Shown: one piece after another, positions 11,032-20,164 of the stretch
Layout of the letters: each line of letters begins with the position of its first letter
How positions within the stretch are numbered: position 1 is the stretch's first letter
Assembly (NCBI RefSeq): GCF_000372525.1
Contig: NZ_AQUR01000085.1
Location: 39,695 to 103,694, forward strand
Origin: Cupriavidus neocaledonicus
Lineage (GTDB): Bacteria > Pseudomonadota > Gammaproteobacteria > Burkholderiales > Burkholderiaceae
Length of the DNA stretch: 64,000 nucleotides
Direction: 5' to 3'
Notes under the pieces: generated by a model
Told to the model about the DNA's origin: nothing
What the model saw: only the letters and a program-made list of their open reading frames with translations
Database searches by the model: none
Translations under genes and position numbers: made by a program

Positions 11032-11517
11032 ATGAAACGTCCCGTCGAGAAGTCCATCCTGGCGCTGGTGGGTGCGGTCCTGCTTGCCGGCCACTGGGTT
11101 CCGCAGGCGCAGGCGCGCCAGGGCGCCCACGCCGCGGCGCGCGGCGGCGGCGCGGCGCATGCCAGCCGCCCGGTCGAGAACCGGGCCGACGTGCGTACCA
11201 ATAACGTCCGCAGCGCGAGCGTAAACAGCGTCAATGCCAGCCGCAACGTGAACGTCAATACCAACCGGAACGTCAACGTCAACGTCGATACGCACGGCGG
11301 ATGCTGCGGCTGGGACAATGACTATCACCCGGTGGCAACGGCAGCCGCCGTCACCGCGACGGTGGCGGTCACCTCGGCCGTGGTGGGATCCATGGTGCGC
11401 TCGGTGCCGCCAAGCTGCGTGCCGGTGAACTATGGCGGCATGGTGTACCAGCAGTGCGGCAGCACCTGGTACCTGCCGCAGGGATCGCAGTACGTCGTGG
11501 TGAATCCGCCGTACTGA
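11032..11517 (+). CDS. Exported protein with Asn/Val repeats and C-terminal cysteine pair
   Basis: A 161-residue protein with an N-terminal signal (cleavage probably after AQA), translated from a strong AAGGAGAGG site 11 bp after the DUF2092 gene. After a Gly/Ala-rich stretch comes a low-complexity segment alternating N and V or S (about residues 55-85), then HGGCCGWDN, a hydrophobic Ala/Val/Thr segment that may span or insert in a membrane, and a tail with two cysteines (PSCVPV and YQQCGSTWY). The tail resembles those of small envelope proteins widespread in Burkholderiales. Function unknown; pairing with the DUF2092 lipoprotein suggests a shared envelope role. Confidence 0.7.
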   Translation: MKRPVEKSILALVGAVLLAGHWVPQAQARQGAHAAARGGGAAHASRPVENRADVRTNNVRSASVNSVNASRNVNVNTNRNVNVNVDTHGGCCGWDNDYHPVATAAAVTATVAVTSAVVGSMVRSVPPSCVPVNYGGMVYQQCGSTWYLPQGSQYVVVNPPY

Positions 11518-11574
11518 AGGCGTGACGCCTGCGGCCGCCCGTTGCCGAGGCAGCGTGGCGCAGCCGCGGCGGCG

Positions 11575-12360
11575 CTACCGACCGAACTGTCCCAGCACCG
11601 TCCCCACCGCCTCCAGCCCGGCCTCGATCATGTGCTGCATGTAGCTGCCCATCTGCGGCATCACCAGCATCAGCACCAGCAGTCCGCCCGACAGCGTCAC
11701 CGGGAAGCCCACCGCGAAGATCGACAGTTGCGGCGAGGCGCGGTTGAGGATGCCCATGGCCAGGTTCAGGATCAGCAAGGCGGCGATCATCGGCAGCGCC
11801 AGCAGCAGTCCCGAAGCGAACACCATGCCACCGGCGCGTGCCACGGCCATGGCGCCGCCCGCCGACAGCGGGGTGCCGCCGACGGGCAGGCTGTTGAAGC
11901 TGTCGACCAGCGCGCCCAGCATCAGCAGGTGGCCGTCCAGCGCCAGGAACAGCAGCACCGCGATCAGGTTCAGGAAGCGCGACAGCACCATGGTCTGGCC
12001 GCCGGCGGCGCGGTCGAAGAAGGACGCGAACGACAGACCCATCTGCAGCCCGATGATCTCGCCGGCCTGCTGCACGGTGGCGAACACCAGCCGCATGACG
12101 AAGCCCGTGGCCAGGCCGATGCCGACTTCATTGAGGATGATCATCAGCCCGTCGAACGAATACACCGGCACCACCGGCAGCTGCGCGATGGTGGGCGACA
12201 CCACCATCGCGATCATCGCCGACAGCGCGATCTTGGCGCGCCGCGGGATGGTCGATTCACCGAACAGCGGCGCGGTGCCGATCAGCGCCAGGATGCGGAA
12301 AAACGGCCACAGGAAAGCCGCAAGCCAGCCGTAGAGCTGGGCTGAGGTGAACTCGATCAC
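11575..12360 (-). CDS. fliR: Flagellar export apparatus protein FliR
   Basis: A 261-residue polytopic membrane protein with several hydrophobic segments. It is the FliR component of the flagellar type III export gate, which forms the entry pore with FliP and FliQ. Length fits the family. It is the last gene of the fliLMNOPQR operon, 82 bp after fliQ. The start is GTG at 12360. The next gene leftwards is on the opposite strand, so the operon ends here; flhB is not adjacent. Confidence 0.93.
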   Translation of the reverse strand: MIEFTSAQLYGWLAAFLWPFFRILALIGTAPLFGESTIPRRAKIALSAMIAMVVSPTIAQLPVVPVYSFDGLMIILNEVGIGLATGFVMRLVFATVQQAGEIIGLQMGLSFASFFDRAAGGQTMVLSRFLNLIAVLLFLALDGHLLMLGALVDSFNSLPVGGTPLSAGGAMAVARAGGMVFASGLLLALPMIAALLILNLAMGILNRASPQLSIFAVGFPVTLSGGLLVLMLVMPQMGSYMQHMIEAGLEAVGTVLGQFGR

Positions 12361-12442
12361 GGCGGCGGGTCAGCGGGCGGGCGGGGTGAAATGCGGCGAC
12401 GGTGGCGGACAGCAGCGGCTGGCGGCGTGGGCGGCCCCGCCG

Positions 12443-12712
12443 TCAGTGCGCCAGCGCGGGGATGCTCTGGAACACCTCGCGCATGTAGTCGACCATCGCG
12501 TTGATCATCCACGGGCCGGCCAGCACCATGGTGGCGAACAGGGCGATCAGCTTGGGGATGAAGCTGAGCGTCATCTCGTTGATCTGGGTCGCGGCCTGGA
12601 ACAGGCTGACCACCAGGCCGGCGGCCAGCGCCACCAGCAGCAGCGGGGCGGCCAGCAGCAGGGTCATCTTCATCGCCTGGGTGGCGATGGTCATTACGGT
12701 CTCTGGGGTCAT
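12443..12712 (-). CDS. fliQ: Flagellar export apparatus protein FliQ
   Basis: An 89-residue protein with two hydrophobic hairpin helices (about residues 16-38 and 52-74) separated by the conserved polar segment QAATQINEMTLSF. This is diagnostic of FliQ in the FliP5-Q4-R1 flagellar export gate. Start ATG at 12712. It lies between fliP (38 bp upstream) and fliR. Confidence 0.95.
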   Translation of the reverse strand: MTPETVMTIATQAMKMTLLLAAPLLLVALAAGLVVSLFQAATQINEMTLSFIPKLIALFATMVLAGPWMINAMVDYMREVFQSIPALAH

Positions 12713-12750
12713 GGCTCTTGCGAAGAAGGGGCTGGCGCCGGCGGCCGGCG

Positions 12751-13596
12751 TCAGCTCATGAAGCTTTGCGCCAGCGATCCCAGCAGCAGCTGCCAGCCGT
12801 CGACCAGCACGAACAGCATCAGCTTGAACGGCAGCGAGATGGTGGCCGGCGGCACCATCATCATGCCCATCGCCATCAGCACGCTGGCGACGACCAGGTC
12901 GATGATCAGGAACGGGATGAAGATGGTGAAGCCGATCTGGAACGCGGTCTTCAGCTCGCTGGTGACAAAGGCCGGCACCAGGATGCTGAGCGGCACTTCC
13001 TCCGGCCCCTGCATCTCCGGCGCCTTGGCCATCTGCGCGAACATGGCCAGGTCCTTCTCGCGGGTCTGGCGCAGCATAAAGGCCTTGAGCGGCTCGGCGG
13101 CCTTGGCCGCGGCGGCTTCGAGGCTGAGCTTGTTTTCGGACAGCGGCTTGTAGGCGTCGTTGTAGACGCGGTCGAACACCGGCGCCATGACGAAGAAGGT
13201 CAGGAACAGCGACAGCCCCACCAGCACCTGGTTGGGCGGCGAGGTGGCCGTGCCGAGCGCATTGCGCAGCAGCCCCAGCACGATGATGACGCGGGTGAAG
13301 CCGGTCATCATCAGCATCGCCGCGGGCAGGAACGACAGCGAGGTCAGCAGCACCAGCGTCTGCACCGGCAGCGACCAGATCTGGCCGCCACCCGGGGCGG
13401 GCTTGCTGATCACGCCGGGCAGCGCCTGGGCCCAGGCTGGCGCGGGCGCCAGCGCGGCCAGGGCCAGCAGCAGCGCCAGCACGGACAGCCGGGACAGCAG
13501 CGGCGAGGGCAACAACGCGGACAGCAACGAGGGCGGGTGCGCGGCGCGGGCTGCGCGCGGCAGCAGTCGCCACGGCGTGGCAAGCGGGGCAATCAT
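12751..13596 (-). CDS. fliP: Flagellar export apparatus protein FliP with long N-terminal signal
   Basis: A 281-residue FliP, about 35 longer than E. coli FliP. The extra length is a Pro/Ala/Leu-rich N-terminal extension that precedes a signal-like hydrophobic segment ending in AWAQA. FliP has a cleaved signal peptide in known systems. The core motifs [23 protein letters not shown] and the C-terminal membrane helices are intact. The ATG overlaps the fliO stop (ATGA), which supports the long start; translation could also begin later at a non-ATG codon. Confidence 0.93.
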   Translation of the reverse strand: MIAPLATPWRLLPRAARAAHPPSLLSALLPSPLLSRLSVLALLLALAALAPAPAWAQALPGVISKPAPGGGQIWSLPVQTLVLLTSLSFLPAAMLMMTGFTRVIIVLGLLRNALGTATSPPNQVLVGLSLFLTFFVMAPVFDRVYNDAYKPLSENKLSLEAAAAKAAEPLKAFMLRQTREKDLAMFAQMAKAPEMQGPEEVPLSILVPAFVTSELKTAFQIGFTIFIPFLIIDLVVASVLMAMGMMMVPPATISLPFKLMLFVLVDGWQLLLGSLAQSFMS

Positions 13597-14048
13597 GATT
13601 TGAAGTGGGCCTGCATCGAGCGCAGCAGCTTTTCGGCAAAGCTGCCGCCGGTGGGCGGTTGCAACGGTCCGGCGGCGATGTGCGCGCCGGTCTGGCCGGC
13701 GGCCGGGGATCCTGCCGCCATGGTGTGCAGTGGCCGGATTTCGCCGGGGCTGACGCCCAGCACCAGCCAGGTATCGCCAACCTCGACCAGCACCAGGCGC
13801 TGGCGCGCGCCCAGCATGGTGCTGCCGACCACCTTCATCGCGCCGCCGGTAGCGTGGCGCACCAGGCCGGCACGCCGTGCCATCCAGGCCAGCCCCAGGA
13901 TCAGCGCGATGATGGCGAACAGCCCCAGCCCGGCCTGCGCCAGGCTGGCCGCGCCGCTGATGGCTGGCGCTTGCGCGCCGTCGGCGGCCGTTGCGGCGCA
14001 GGGAAGCGCGGCAAGCGCAGCCAGCGGGGCGCGGCTTGCGGCTGTCAT
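13593..14048 (-). CDS. fliO: Flagellar biosynthesis protein FliO
   Basis: A 151-residue membrane protein with a signal-like N-terminus, one clear transmembrane segment ([20 protein letters not shown]) and a cytoplasmic domain of the FliO family. In known systems FliO is a chaperone that stabilises FliP during assembly of the export gate. It overlaps fliN at its start and fliP at its end by 4 bp each, consistent with coupled translation. Confidence 0.9.
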   Translation of the reverse strand: MTAASRAPLAALAALPCAATAADGAQAPAISGAASLAQAGLGLFAIIALILGLAWMARRAGLVRHATGGAMKVVGSTMLGARQRLVLVEVGDTWLVLGVSPGEIRPLHTMAAGSPAAGQTGAHIAAGPLQPPTGGSFAEKLLRSMQAHFKS

Positions 14049-14491
14049 TTGTTCAGCTTCCGGATGCGTTCGGACGGCGTGATGATGTCGGTCAGGCGGA
14101 TGCCGAACTTGTCGTTGACCACCACCACTTCGCCCTGGGCGATCAGGTAGCCGTTGACCAGCACGTCCATCGGCTCGCCCGCCAGGCCGTCGAGTTCCAC
14201 CACCGAGCCCTGCGCCAGCTGCAGCAGGTTCTTGATCGGCACCTTGGTGCGGCCCAGCTCCACCGTCAGTTGCACCGGGATATCGAGGATCATCTCGATA
14301 TCGTTGCGGAAGCCGCTCGGCGCTTCCTTCGCCAGCGGCGGGAAGACCGTGGCGGCGGCGGGCGTGGCGGCTGCCGATGCCGGCGCGGCAGCGGCGGGGA
14401 TCTCGGCGGAAGTGGCGCTGGTCTGCTCGGCCAGCGCGCTGGCCCAGTCGTCCATCGGGTCGACCGGCTTGTCCTCGATGCCCTCACTCAT
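14045..14491 (-). CDS. fliN: Flagellar motor switch protein FliN
   Basis: A 148-residue protein. An acidic then Ala/Pro-rich N-terminal half is followed by a SpoA/C-ring domain with the signature [20 protein letters not shown] and [20 protein letters not shown]. It forms the lower C-ring with FliM and helps set rotation direction. The gene overlaps fliM by 8 bp upstream and fliO by 4 bp downstream. Confidence 0.94.
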   Translation of the reverse strand: MSEGIEDKPVDPMDDWASALAEQTSATSAEIPAAAAPASAAATPAAATVFPPLAKEAPSGFRNDIEMILDIPVQLTVELGRTKVPIKNLLQLAQGSVVELDGLAGEPMDVLVNGYLIAQGEVVVVNDKFGIRLTDIITPSERIRKLNK

Positions 14492-15503
14492 AATCCGTGT
14501 CCTTAATGTCCAGGTGGGAATCGCCGTCCTGGTGATTGATCATTCGTTCTACCCGCAGCGCGTACTGGCCATTCATGGTGCCGAAGCCGCATTGCATCAC
14601 GGGCACGCCGTCGACCTTGCCGAACACCTTCTCGGGCAGCTCGATCGGCAGCACGTCGCCGGCGCGCATCGCCAGCACTTCGGCCACGGTGCTCTGCAGG
14701 TGCGCGAACTCGGCCACCAGCTCGACCTCGGCCGCGCGCAGCTGCGTCGACAGTTGCGTGACCCAGCCCTTGTCGACCTCCTTCTCGTCCTGCAGCGGAT
14801 TCATCAGCAGGTCCTTGAGCGGCTCGATCATCGCGTACGGCAGGCATACGTGCAGCTGGCCGCCGACGGCGCCCAGCTCGATGTGGAAGGCGGTGGTCAC
14901 CACGGCCTCGTTGTGCGTGGCGACGTTGGCAAACTTGGGGTGCATCTCCGAGCGGATGTACTCGGTCTCGATCGGGTGCACGGTGCGCCAGGCATTGCCG
15001 TAGCTGGTCAGCGTCAGCTCCAGCATGCGCTGGATGATGCGTTGCTCGGTCTGGGTAAAGTCGCGGCCTTCCACGCGGGTGTGGAAGCGGCCGTCGCCGC
15101 CGAACAGGTTGTCGACCACCAGGAAGACCAGGTTGGGGTCGTAGACGAACAGCGCGGTGCCGCGCAGCGGCTTCAGGTGGACCAGGTTGAGGTTGGTCGG
15201 CATCGGCAGGTTGCGCGCGAAGTCGCCGAACTTCTCGATCCTGACGCTGCCCACGGAGATGTCCGCGCCGCGGCGGATGAAGTTGAACAGCGCCGTGCGC
15301 AGCGAGCGCGCAAAGCGCTCGTTGATGATTTCCAGCGTATGCAGGCGGCCGCGGATGATGCGTTCCTGCGTCGCCAGGTTATAGGGGCGTACCCCGCCCT
15401 CGTCGGGCGCAGTCTCGCTGGCCTTGGGCGTATCGGCTTCGCCGGATACGCCCTTGAGCAGCTCGTCTACCTCGTCTTGCGAGAGGAACTTGTCGTAGGC
15501 CAT
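14484..15503 (-). CDS. fliM: Flagellar motor switch protein FliM
   Basis: A 339-residue switch protein. The N-terminal LSQDEVDELLKG is the phospho-CheY-binding segment. The middle CheC-like domain and C-terminal SpoA domain are full length. It links CheY signalling to the rotor C-ring. The gene lies 57 bp after fliL in the fliLMNOPQR operon and overlaps fliN. Confidence 0.95.
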   Translation of the reverse strand: MAYDKFLSQDEVDELLKGVSGEADTPKASETAPDEGGVRPYNLATQERIIRGRLHTLEIINERFARSLRTALFNFIRRGADISVGSVRIEKFGDFARNLPMPTNLNLVHLKPLRGTALFVYDPNLVFLVVDNLFGGDGRFHTRVEGRDFTQTEQRIIQRMLELTLTSYGNAWRTVHPIETEYIRSEMHPKFANVATHNEAVVTTAFHIELGAVGGQLHVCLPYAMIEPLKDLLMNPLQDEKEVDKGWVTQLSTQLRAAEVELVAEFAHLQSTVAEVLAMRAGDVLPIELPEKVFGKVDGVPVMQCGFGTMNGQYALRVERMINHQDGDSHLDIKDTDYE

Positions 15504-15560
15504 CTAGTGTCCTGCCCCTTGTGCGGCGTTATGGATGAAACGTGCTGCCCTGGCCTGCGC

Positions 15561-16052
15561 TTACTGCACCACGAACGAGGTGAACAGCACGTCCAGCACG
15601 TGTTGCGCCGGCAGGCCGCTGGCAAACGGCTTGCTGATGGTGTCGCGGATGTCTTCGGCCAGCTTGCGCTTGCCCTCGACGGTGGCCAGCTCGGCCGGCT
15701 GCCGCGCGGACAGCAACAGCAGGATGCGACTGCGCGCTTCGGGCAGGTACTGGGCCAGGCGCGCCTGGGTGGCGGCGTCAGCCACCTTCAGCGACAGCCC
15801 GGTGTGCAGGAAGCGGTCGCCGTCCTCGCTGCGCAGGTTGACGGTGAACGCGTCCAGCGGCACGAAGATCGGCGGCGGGACAACCGGAGCGGCGGGCGCA
15901 GCGGGCGCCGCCGGCTGGCGGTTGCTCAGCACGCTGCCCAGCACGAAGCCCCCGGCGCCCAGTGCCACAACCAGCACGCCGGCGCCGATCAGCAGCAGCC
16001 GGCCGCGCTTGCCTGTGTTGCCAGTCCGGGGAGGGGAAGCCGTGTTCGCCAT
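15561..16052 (-). CDS. fliL: Flagellar basal body-associated protein FliL
   Basis: A 163-residue single-pass membrane protein. A short cytoplasmic basic tail (GKRGRL) leads into one transmembrane helix (residues 18-40), an Ala/Pro linker and the periplasmic FliL domain containing LRSEDGDRFLHTGLSLKV. In known systems FliL surrounds the stator and supports torque. It is the first gene of the operon. A terminator-like hairpin lies about 60 bp upstream of its start codon on the same strand. Confidence 0.93.
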   Translation of the reverse strand: MANTASPPRTGNTGKRGRLLLIGAGVLVVALGAGGFVLGSVLSNRQPAAPAAPAAPVVPPPIFVPLDAFTVNLRSEDGDRFLHTGLSLKVADAATQARLAQYLPEARSRILLLLSARQPAELATVEGKRKLAEDIRDTISKPFASGLPAQHVLDVLFTSFVVQ

Positions 16053-16107
16053 GAGAAGCCTGTATCGGAATGCCTGCCATTCTTCCGGAATCGCAGGCCA
16101 GCAAAGG

Positions 16108-16132
16108 GCCGAAAAAAAGGGGGAAACCCTTT
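16108..16132 (-). terminator. Terminator-like hairpin in the fliL leader region
   Basis: Read on the minus strand, AAAGGG, a five-base loop and CCCTTT are followed by a run of Ts (seven in total including the stem end; plus-strand A-run at 16112-16118). The stem is short, so strength is uncertain. It lies upstream of fliL on the coding strand, so it either stops transcripts entering from the acnB side or acts in the flagellar leader. Confidence 0.4.
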
Positions 16133-16432
16133 CAGCTTGGCCATTTGAGCGGAAAGGGAGCAGGCACGGCTACGCGAGCGGGCGCCTTTGTGTTGCGCGC
16201 CTGCAGGCTGGTTAACGCAGCTTGATCGGGGAACTTGAGGGCGCCGGGGCAGGGGATGGCGGGATCACGCGCCTCGTCACCGCTTCGGAAGGGAGTCGTG
16301 GCCCGCCCCGCCGCCACTGGCCGGTGCTCGTCTGCTGCATTCCCTACTACGCCACTCGGGTAGGAGTCCATGCAAATTCGTAACTCACCCACTTGCCAAG
16401 CCATTGTTGGATATGGGTTTTCCTGTTTTAAC

Positions 16433-16451
16433 TCTTATATAAGATATAAGA
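16433..16451 (+). promoter_or_regulatory. Candidate operator/promoter element upstream of acnB
   Basis: The site TCTTATATAAGATATAAGA contains a perfect 12-bp palindrome (16433-16444) whose right arm TATAAGA is repeated in tandem (16445-16451). It lies 79-97 bp before the acnB start and overlaps the only -10-like hexamers (TATAAG) in the region. Paired AT-rich palindromes of this kind are typical binding sites of GntR-type metabolic repressors; the actual regulator is unknown. Confidence 0.55.
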
Positions 16452-16529
16452 CATTTGACCCAGGAGCCGCTTCGGACTACAATCGCGACGTACCGAGTCT
16501 TTCTAAACCTAATTACTCAGCAGGTTCCC

Positions 16530-19121
16530 ATGCTTGAAAACTATCGCGCACATGTGGCCGAGCGCGCCGCGCTTGGCATCCCCCCTCTGCCCCTGACCGC
16601 CAAGCAGACGGCCGAGCTGATCGAACTGCTGAAGAACCCGCCCGCCGGCGAAGAACAGAACCTGGTGGACCTGATCTCCAACCGCGTTCCCGCCGGCGTC
16701 GATGACGCCGCCAAGGTCAAGGCCTCGTACCTGGCCGCGGTGGCGCTGGGCAAGGAACAGTGCGCGCTGATCTCGCGTGCCAAGGCCACCGAGCTGCTGG
16801 GCACCATGCTGGGCGGCTACAACATCTCGCCGCTGATCGAGCTGCTGGACGACGCCGAAGTCGGCACCGTCGCCGCCGACGCGCTGAAGAAGACCCTGCT
16901 GATGTTCGACGCCTTCCACGATGTGAAGGAGAAGGCCGACAAGGGCAACGCCAACGCCCGCGCCGTGCTGCAGAGCTGGGCCGACGCCGAATGGTTCACC
17001 AGCCGTCCGGAAGTGCCGCAAAGCCTGACCATCACCGTGTTCAAGGTGCCGGGCGAAACCAACACCGACGACCTGTCGCCGGCCCCGGACGCCACCACCC
17101 GCCCGGACATCCCGATGCACGCGCTGGCCATGCTGAAGAACAAGCGCGAAGGCGCGGCGTTCCAGCCGGAAGAAGACGGCAAGCGCGGCCCGGTCAAGTT
17201 CATCGAGTCGCTGAAGGAAAAGGGCCACCTGGTCGCCTACGTGGGCGACGTGGTCGGCACCGGTTCCTCGCGCAAGTCCGCCACCAACTCGGTGCTGTGG
17301 TTCACCGGTGAAGACATCCCCTTCATCCCGAATAAGCGCTTCGGCGGCGTGTGCCTGGGCAACAAGATCGCCCCGATCTTCTACAACACCATGGAAGACG
17401 CCGGCGCACTGCCGATCGAGCTGGACGTGTCGAAGATGGAAATGGGCGACGTGGTCGAGCTGCGCCCGTATGAAGGCAAGGCCCTGAAGAACGGCGAAGT
17501 GATCGCCGAGTTCAAGGTCAAGTCCGACGTGCTGTTCGACGAAGTCCGCGCCGGCGGCCGCATCCCGCTGATCGTCGGCCGCGGCCTGACGGCCAAGGCG
17601 CGCGAAGCGCTGGGCCTGGCCCCGTCGACGCTGTTCCGCCTGCCGCAGAACCCGGCCGATACCGGCAAGGGCTACACGCTGGCACAGAAGATGGTCGGCC
17701 GCGCCTGCGGCCTGGCCGAAGGCAAGGGCATCCGCCCGGGCACCTACTGCGAACCGAAGATGACCTCGGTGGGCTCGCAGGACACCACCGGCCCGATGAC
17801 CCGCGACGAGCTGAAGGACCTGGCCTGCCTGGGCTTCTCGGCTGACCTGGTGATGCAGTCGTTCTGCCACACCGCCGCCTATCCGAAGCCGGTCGACGTC
17901 AAGACCCACCACACGCTGCCCGAGTTCATCAGCACGCGCGGCGGCATCTCGCTGCGCCCGGGCGACGGCGTGATCCACTCGTGGCTGAACCGCATGCTGC
18001 TGCCCGACACCGTCGGCACCGGCGGCGACTCGCACACCCGCTTCCCGATCGGCATCAGCTTCCCCGCAGGTTCGGGCCTGGTCGCCTTTGCCGCCGCCAC
18101 CGGCGTGATGCCGCTGGACATGCCGGAATCGGTGCTGGTGCGCTTCAAGGGCCAGATGCAGCCGGGCGTGACCCTGCGCGACCTGGTCAACGCGATCCCG
18201 CTGTACGCGATCAAGCAAGGCCTGCTGACCGTGGCCAAGCAAGGCAAGAAGAACATCTTCTCGGGCCGCATCCTGGAAATCGAAGGGCTGCCCGACCTGA
18301 AGGTCGAGCAAGCGTTCGAACTGTCGGACGCCTCGGCCGAGCGTTCGGCCGCCGGTTGCACGGTGCGCCTGAACAAGGACCCGATCATCGAATACATCAA
18401 CAGCAACATCACGCTGCTGAAGTGGATGATCGCCCAGGGCTACCAGGACCCGCGCAGCCTGCAGCGCCGCATCAAGGCCATGGAAGCGTGGCTGGCCGAT
18501 CCGAAGCTGCTGGAGCCGGACGCCGACGCCGAGTACGCCGCCGTGATCGAGATCGACCTGGCCGACGTGCATGAGCCGATCGTGGCCTGCCCGAACGACC
18601 CGGACGACGTCAAGACCCTGTCGGACGTGGCCGGCGCCAAGATCGACGAAGTCTTCATCGGTTCGTGCATGACCAACATCGGCCACTTCCGCGCAGCCTC
18701 CAAGCTGCTGGAAGGCAAGCGCGACATCCCGGTCAAGCTGTGGGTCGCCCCGCCGACCAAGATGGACCAGAAGCAGCTGACCGAGGAAGGCCACTACGGC
18801 GTGTTCGGCACCGCCGGTGCCCGCACCGAAATGCCGGGCTGCTCGCTGTGCATGGGCAACCAGGCACAGGTGCGCGAAGGCGCGACCGTGATGTCGACCT
18901 CGACCCGCAACTTCCCGAACCGCCTGGGCAAGAACACCAATGTGTACCTGGGTTCCGCCGAACTGGCCGCGATCTGCTCGCGCCTGGGCCGCATCCCGAC
19001 CAAGGACGAGTACATGGCCGATATTGGCGTCATCAACCAGAATGGCGACAAGATCTACAAGTACATGAACTTCGACCAGATCGAGGACTTCAAGGAAGTG
19101 GCCGACGGCGTGACGGTGTAA
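16530..19121 (+). CDS. acnB: Bifunctional aconitate hydratase 2 / 2-methylisocitrate dehydratase
   Basis: An 863-residue AcnB, matching the 865 of E. coli. It interconverts citrate and isocitrate in the TCA cycle and can also hydrate 2-methylaconitate in propionate metabolism. The three cysteines that ligate the 4Fe-4S cluster are C713 (GSCMTNIGH) and C771/C774 (GCSLCMGN). The HEAT-like N-terminal domain and the swivel domain are present. The start [16 protein letters not shown] is the family start; an in-frame upstream extension to 16455 is not conserved. Unlike neighbouring accessory genes its codon use is strongly biased to optimal codons, as expected for a highly expressed enzyme. It ends in a strong terminator. 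Confidence 0.97.
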   Translation: MLENYRAHVAERAALGIPPLPLTAKQTAELIELLKNPPAGEEQNLVDLISNRVPAGVDDAAKVKASYLAAVALGKEQCALISRAKATELLGTMLGGYNISPLIELLDDAEVGTVAADALKKTLLMFDAFHDVKEKADKGNANARAVLQSWADAEWFTSRPEVPQSLTITVFKVPGETNTDDLSPAPDATTRPDIPMHALAMLKNKREGAAFQPEEDGKRGPVKFIESLKEKGHLVAYVGDVVGTGSSRKSATNSVLWFTGEDIPFIPNKRFGGVCLGNKIAPIFYNTMEDAGALPIELDVSKMEMGDVVELRPYEGKALKNGEVIAEFKVKSDVLFDEVRAGGRIPLIVGRGLTAKAREALGLAPSTLFRLPQNPADTGKGYTLAQKMVGRACGLAEGKGIRPGTYCEPKMTSVGSQDTTGPMTRDELKDLACLGFSADLVMQSFCHTAAYPKPVDVKTHHTLPEFISTRGGISLRPGDGVIHSWLNRMLLPDTVGTGGDSHTRFPIGISFPAGSGLVAFAAATGVMPLDMPESVLVRFKGQMQPGVTLRDLVNAIPLYAIKQGLLTVAKQGKKNIFSGRILEIEGLPDLKVEQAFELSDASAERSAAGCTVRLNKDPIIEYINSNITLLKWMIAQGYQDPRSLQRRIKAMEAWLADPKLLEPDADAEYAAVIEIDLADVHEPIVACPNDPDDVKTLSDVAGAKIDEVFIGSCMTNIGHFRAASKLLEGKRDIPVKLWVAPPTKMDQKQLTEEGHYGVFGTAGARTEMPGCSLCMGNQAQVREGATVMSTSTRNFPNRLGKNTNVYLGSAELAAICSRLGRIPTKDEYMADIGVINQNGDKIYKYMNFDQIEDFKEVADGVTV

Positions 19122-19149
19122 GCCGTCGCAGCCAGATTGGCGTAGGAAT

Positions 19150-19177
19150 GGGGCCCCACGGGGCCCCTTCTTTTTTT
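19150..19177 (+). terminator. Rho-independent terminator of acnB
   Basis: GGGGCCC, a three-base loop and GGGCCCC, about 30 bp after the acnB stop, are followed shortly by seven Ts. A strong GC stem plus U-tract on the plus strand. Confidence 0.85.
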
Positions 19178-19313
19178 GCGGGGCGGTGGCAGGGGGGGCA
19201 CCCGGCGGTGCGGGCCGTCGCCCTGCAAGCGCGGCGACACCGGTTTATGATCGGGCTCTTTCGTTGTCCGGCGGCTTCCCCACGATGCGGAAGCGCCCGA
19301 ACCAGGAGCCCGT

Positions 19314-20018
19314 GTGCCCGATCTGTCCGCTTTTCCCATCACCCGCAAATGGCCGGCACGGCATCCCGACCGCATCCAGCTCTATTCGCTGCCCACGCCC
19401 AACGGCGTCAAGGTGTCGATCATGCTGGAAGAGACCGGCCTGCCGTACGAGCCGCACCTGGTGCGCTTCGATACCGACGACCAGCTGTCGCCGGAATTCC
19501 TGTCGCTGAACCCGAACAACAAGATCCCGGCCATCCTCGACCCGCACGGCCCGGGGGACAAGCCGCTGGCGCTGTTCGAGTCGGGCGCGATCCTGCTGTA
19601 CCTGGCCGACAAGTCCGGCAAGCTGATTCCGGCCGACCCGGCGCGCCGCTACGAGACCATCCAGTGGGTGATGTTCCAGATGGGCGGCATCGGGCCGATG
19701 TTCGGCCAGCTGGGCTTCTTCCACAAGTTCGCCGGCAGGGACTACGAGGACAAGCGCCCGCGCGACCGCTACGTGGCGGAGAGCCGGCGCCTGCTGAAGG
19801 TGCTGGAGCAGCGCCTGGATGGCCGCGCCTGGATCATGGGCGACGAGTACACCATTGCAGACATCGCCACCTTGCCGTGGGTGCGCAACCTGGCTGGCTT
19901 CTATGAGGCCGGCGACCTGGTCGGCTTCAAGGACTTCATCAATGTGCGGCGCGTGCTGGATGCGTTCGTGCAGCGACCGGCGGTGGTGAAGGGGCTGGAT
20001 ACGCCGCAGCGGGGCTGA
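19314..20018 (+). CDS. Glutathione S-transferase family protein (YfcG/YghU-like)
   Basis: A 234-residue cytosolic GST. The thioredoxin-fold N-terminal domain begins IQLYSLPTPNGVKVSIMLEE, where the TPNG motif is typical of the Nu-class YfcG/YghU disulfide reductases. ESGAILLYLADK binds the gamma-glutamyl part of glutathione, and the helical C-terminal domain carries YTIADIATLPWV. GTG start at 19314 with AGGAG just upstream. It stands alone; substrates are unknown. Confidence 0.88.
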   Translation: MPDLSAFPITRKWPARHPDRIQLYSLPTPNGVKVSIMLEETGLPYEPHLVRFDTDDQLSPEFLSLNPNNKIPAILDPHGPGDKPLALFESGAILLYLADKSGKLIPADPARRYETIQWVMFQMGGIGPMFGQLGFFHKFAGRDYEDKRPRDRYVAESRRLLKVLEQRLDGRAWIMGDEYTIADIATLPWVRNLAGFYEAGDLVGFKDFINVRRVLDAFVQRPAVVKGLDTPQRG

Positions 20019-20164
20019 GCGCGCCGGGGCAGGGCGCCGCGCGGGCGTGGGCATCGTCTTGCACGGTGCCTTGCGCGGCGCCTGCAGAGTGCCGGTCGCT
20101 CTACGTCCTGTCCTATAGTCCAGGCACAGGCGCGCGGCCGTGCGTGGCCTGAGGAGCCCGGACC

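Larger units (their letters stand above)
16053..16529. other. Divergent control region between fliL and acnB
   Basis: About 475 bp with no supported gene. It must contain the promoters of both the flagellar operon (minus) and acnB (plus). The acnB side is strikingly AT-rich around 16415-16452 against a GC-rich background and contains an operator-like repeat. The fliL side holds a U-tract hairpin. No sigma-54 or sigma-28 site could be assigned for fliL. Confidence 0.6.

Noticed and set aside
16132..16404. Possible 90-aa gene on the minus strand between fliL and acnB
   Set aside because: No ribosome site, Pro/Ala-rich random-looking translation and no family pattern.
16455..16529. Upstream in-frame extension of acnB
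   Set aside because: It lies over the promoter/operator region, has no family similarity, and the known AcnB start [16 protein letters not shown] begins at 16530.
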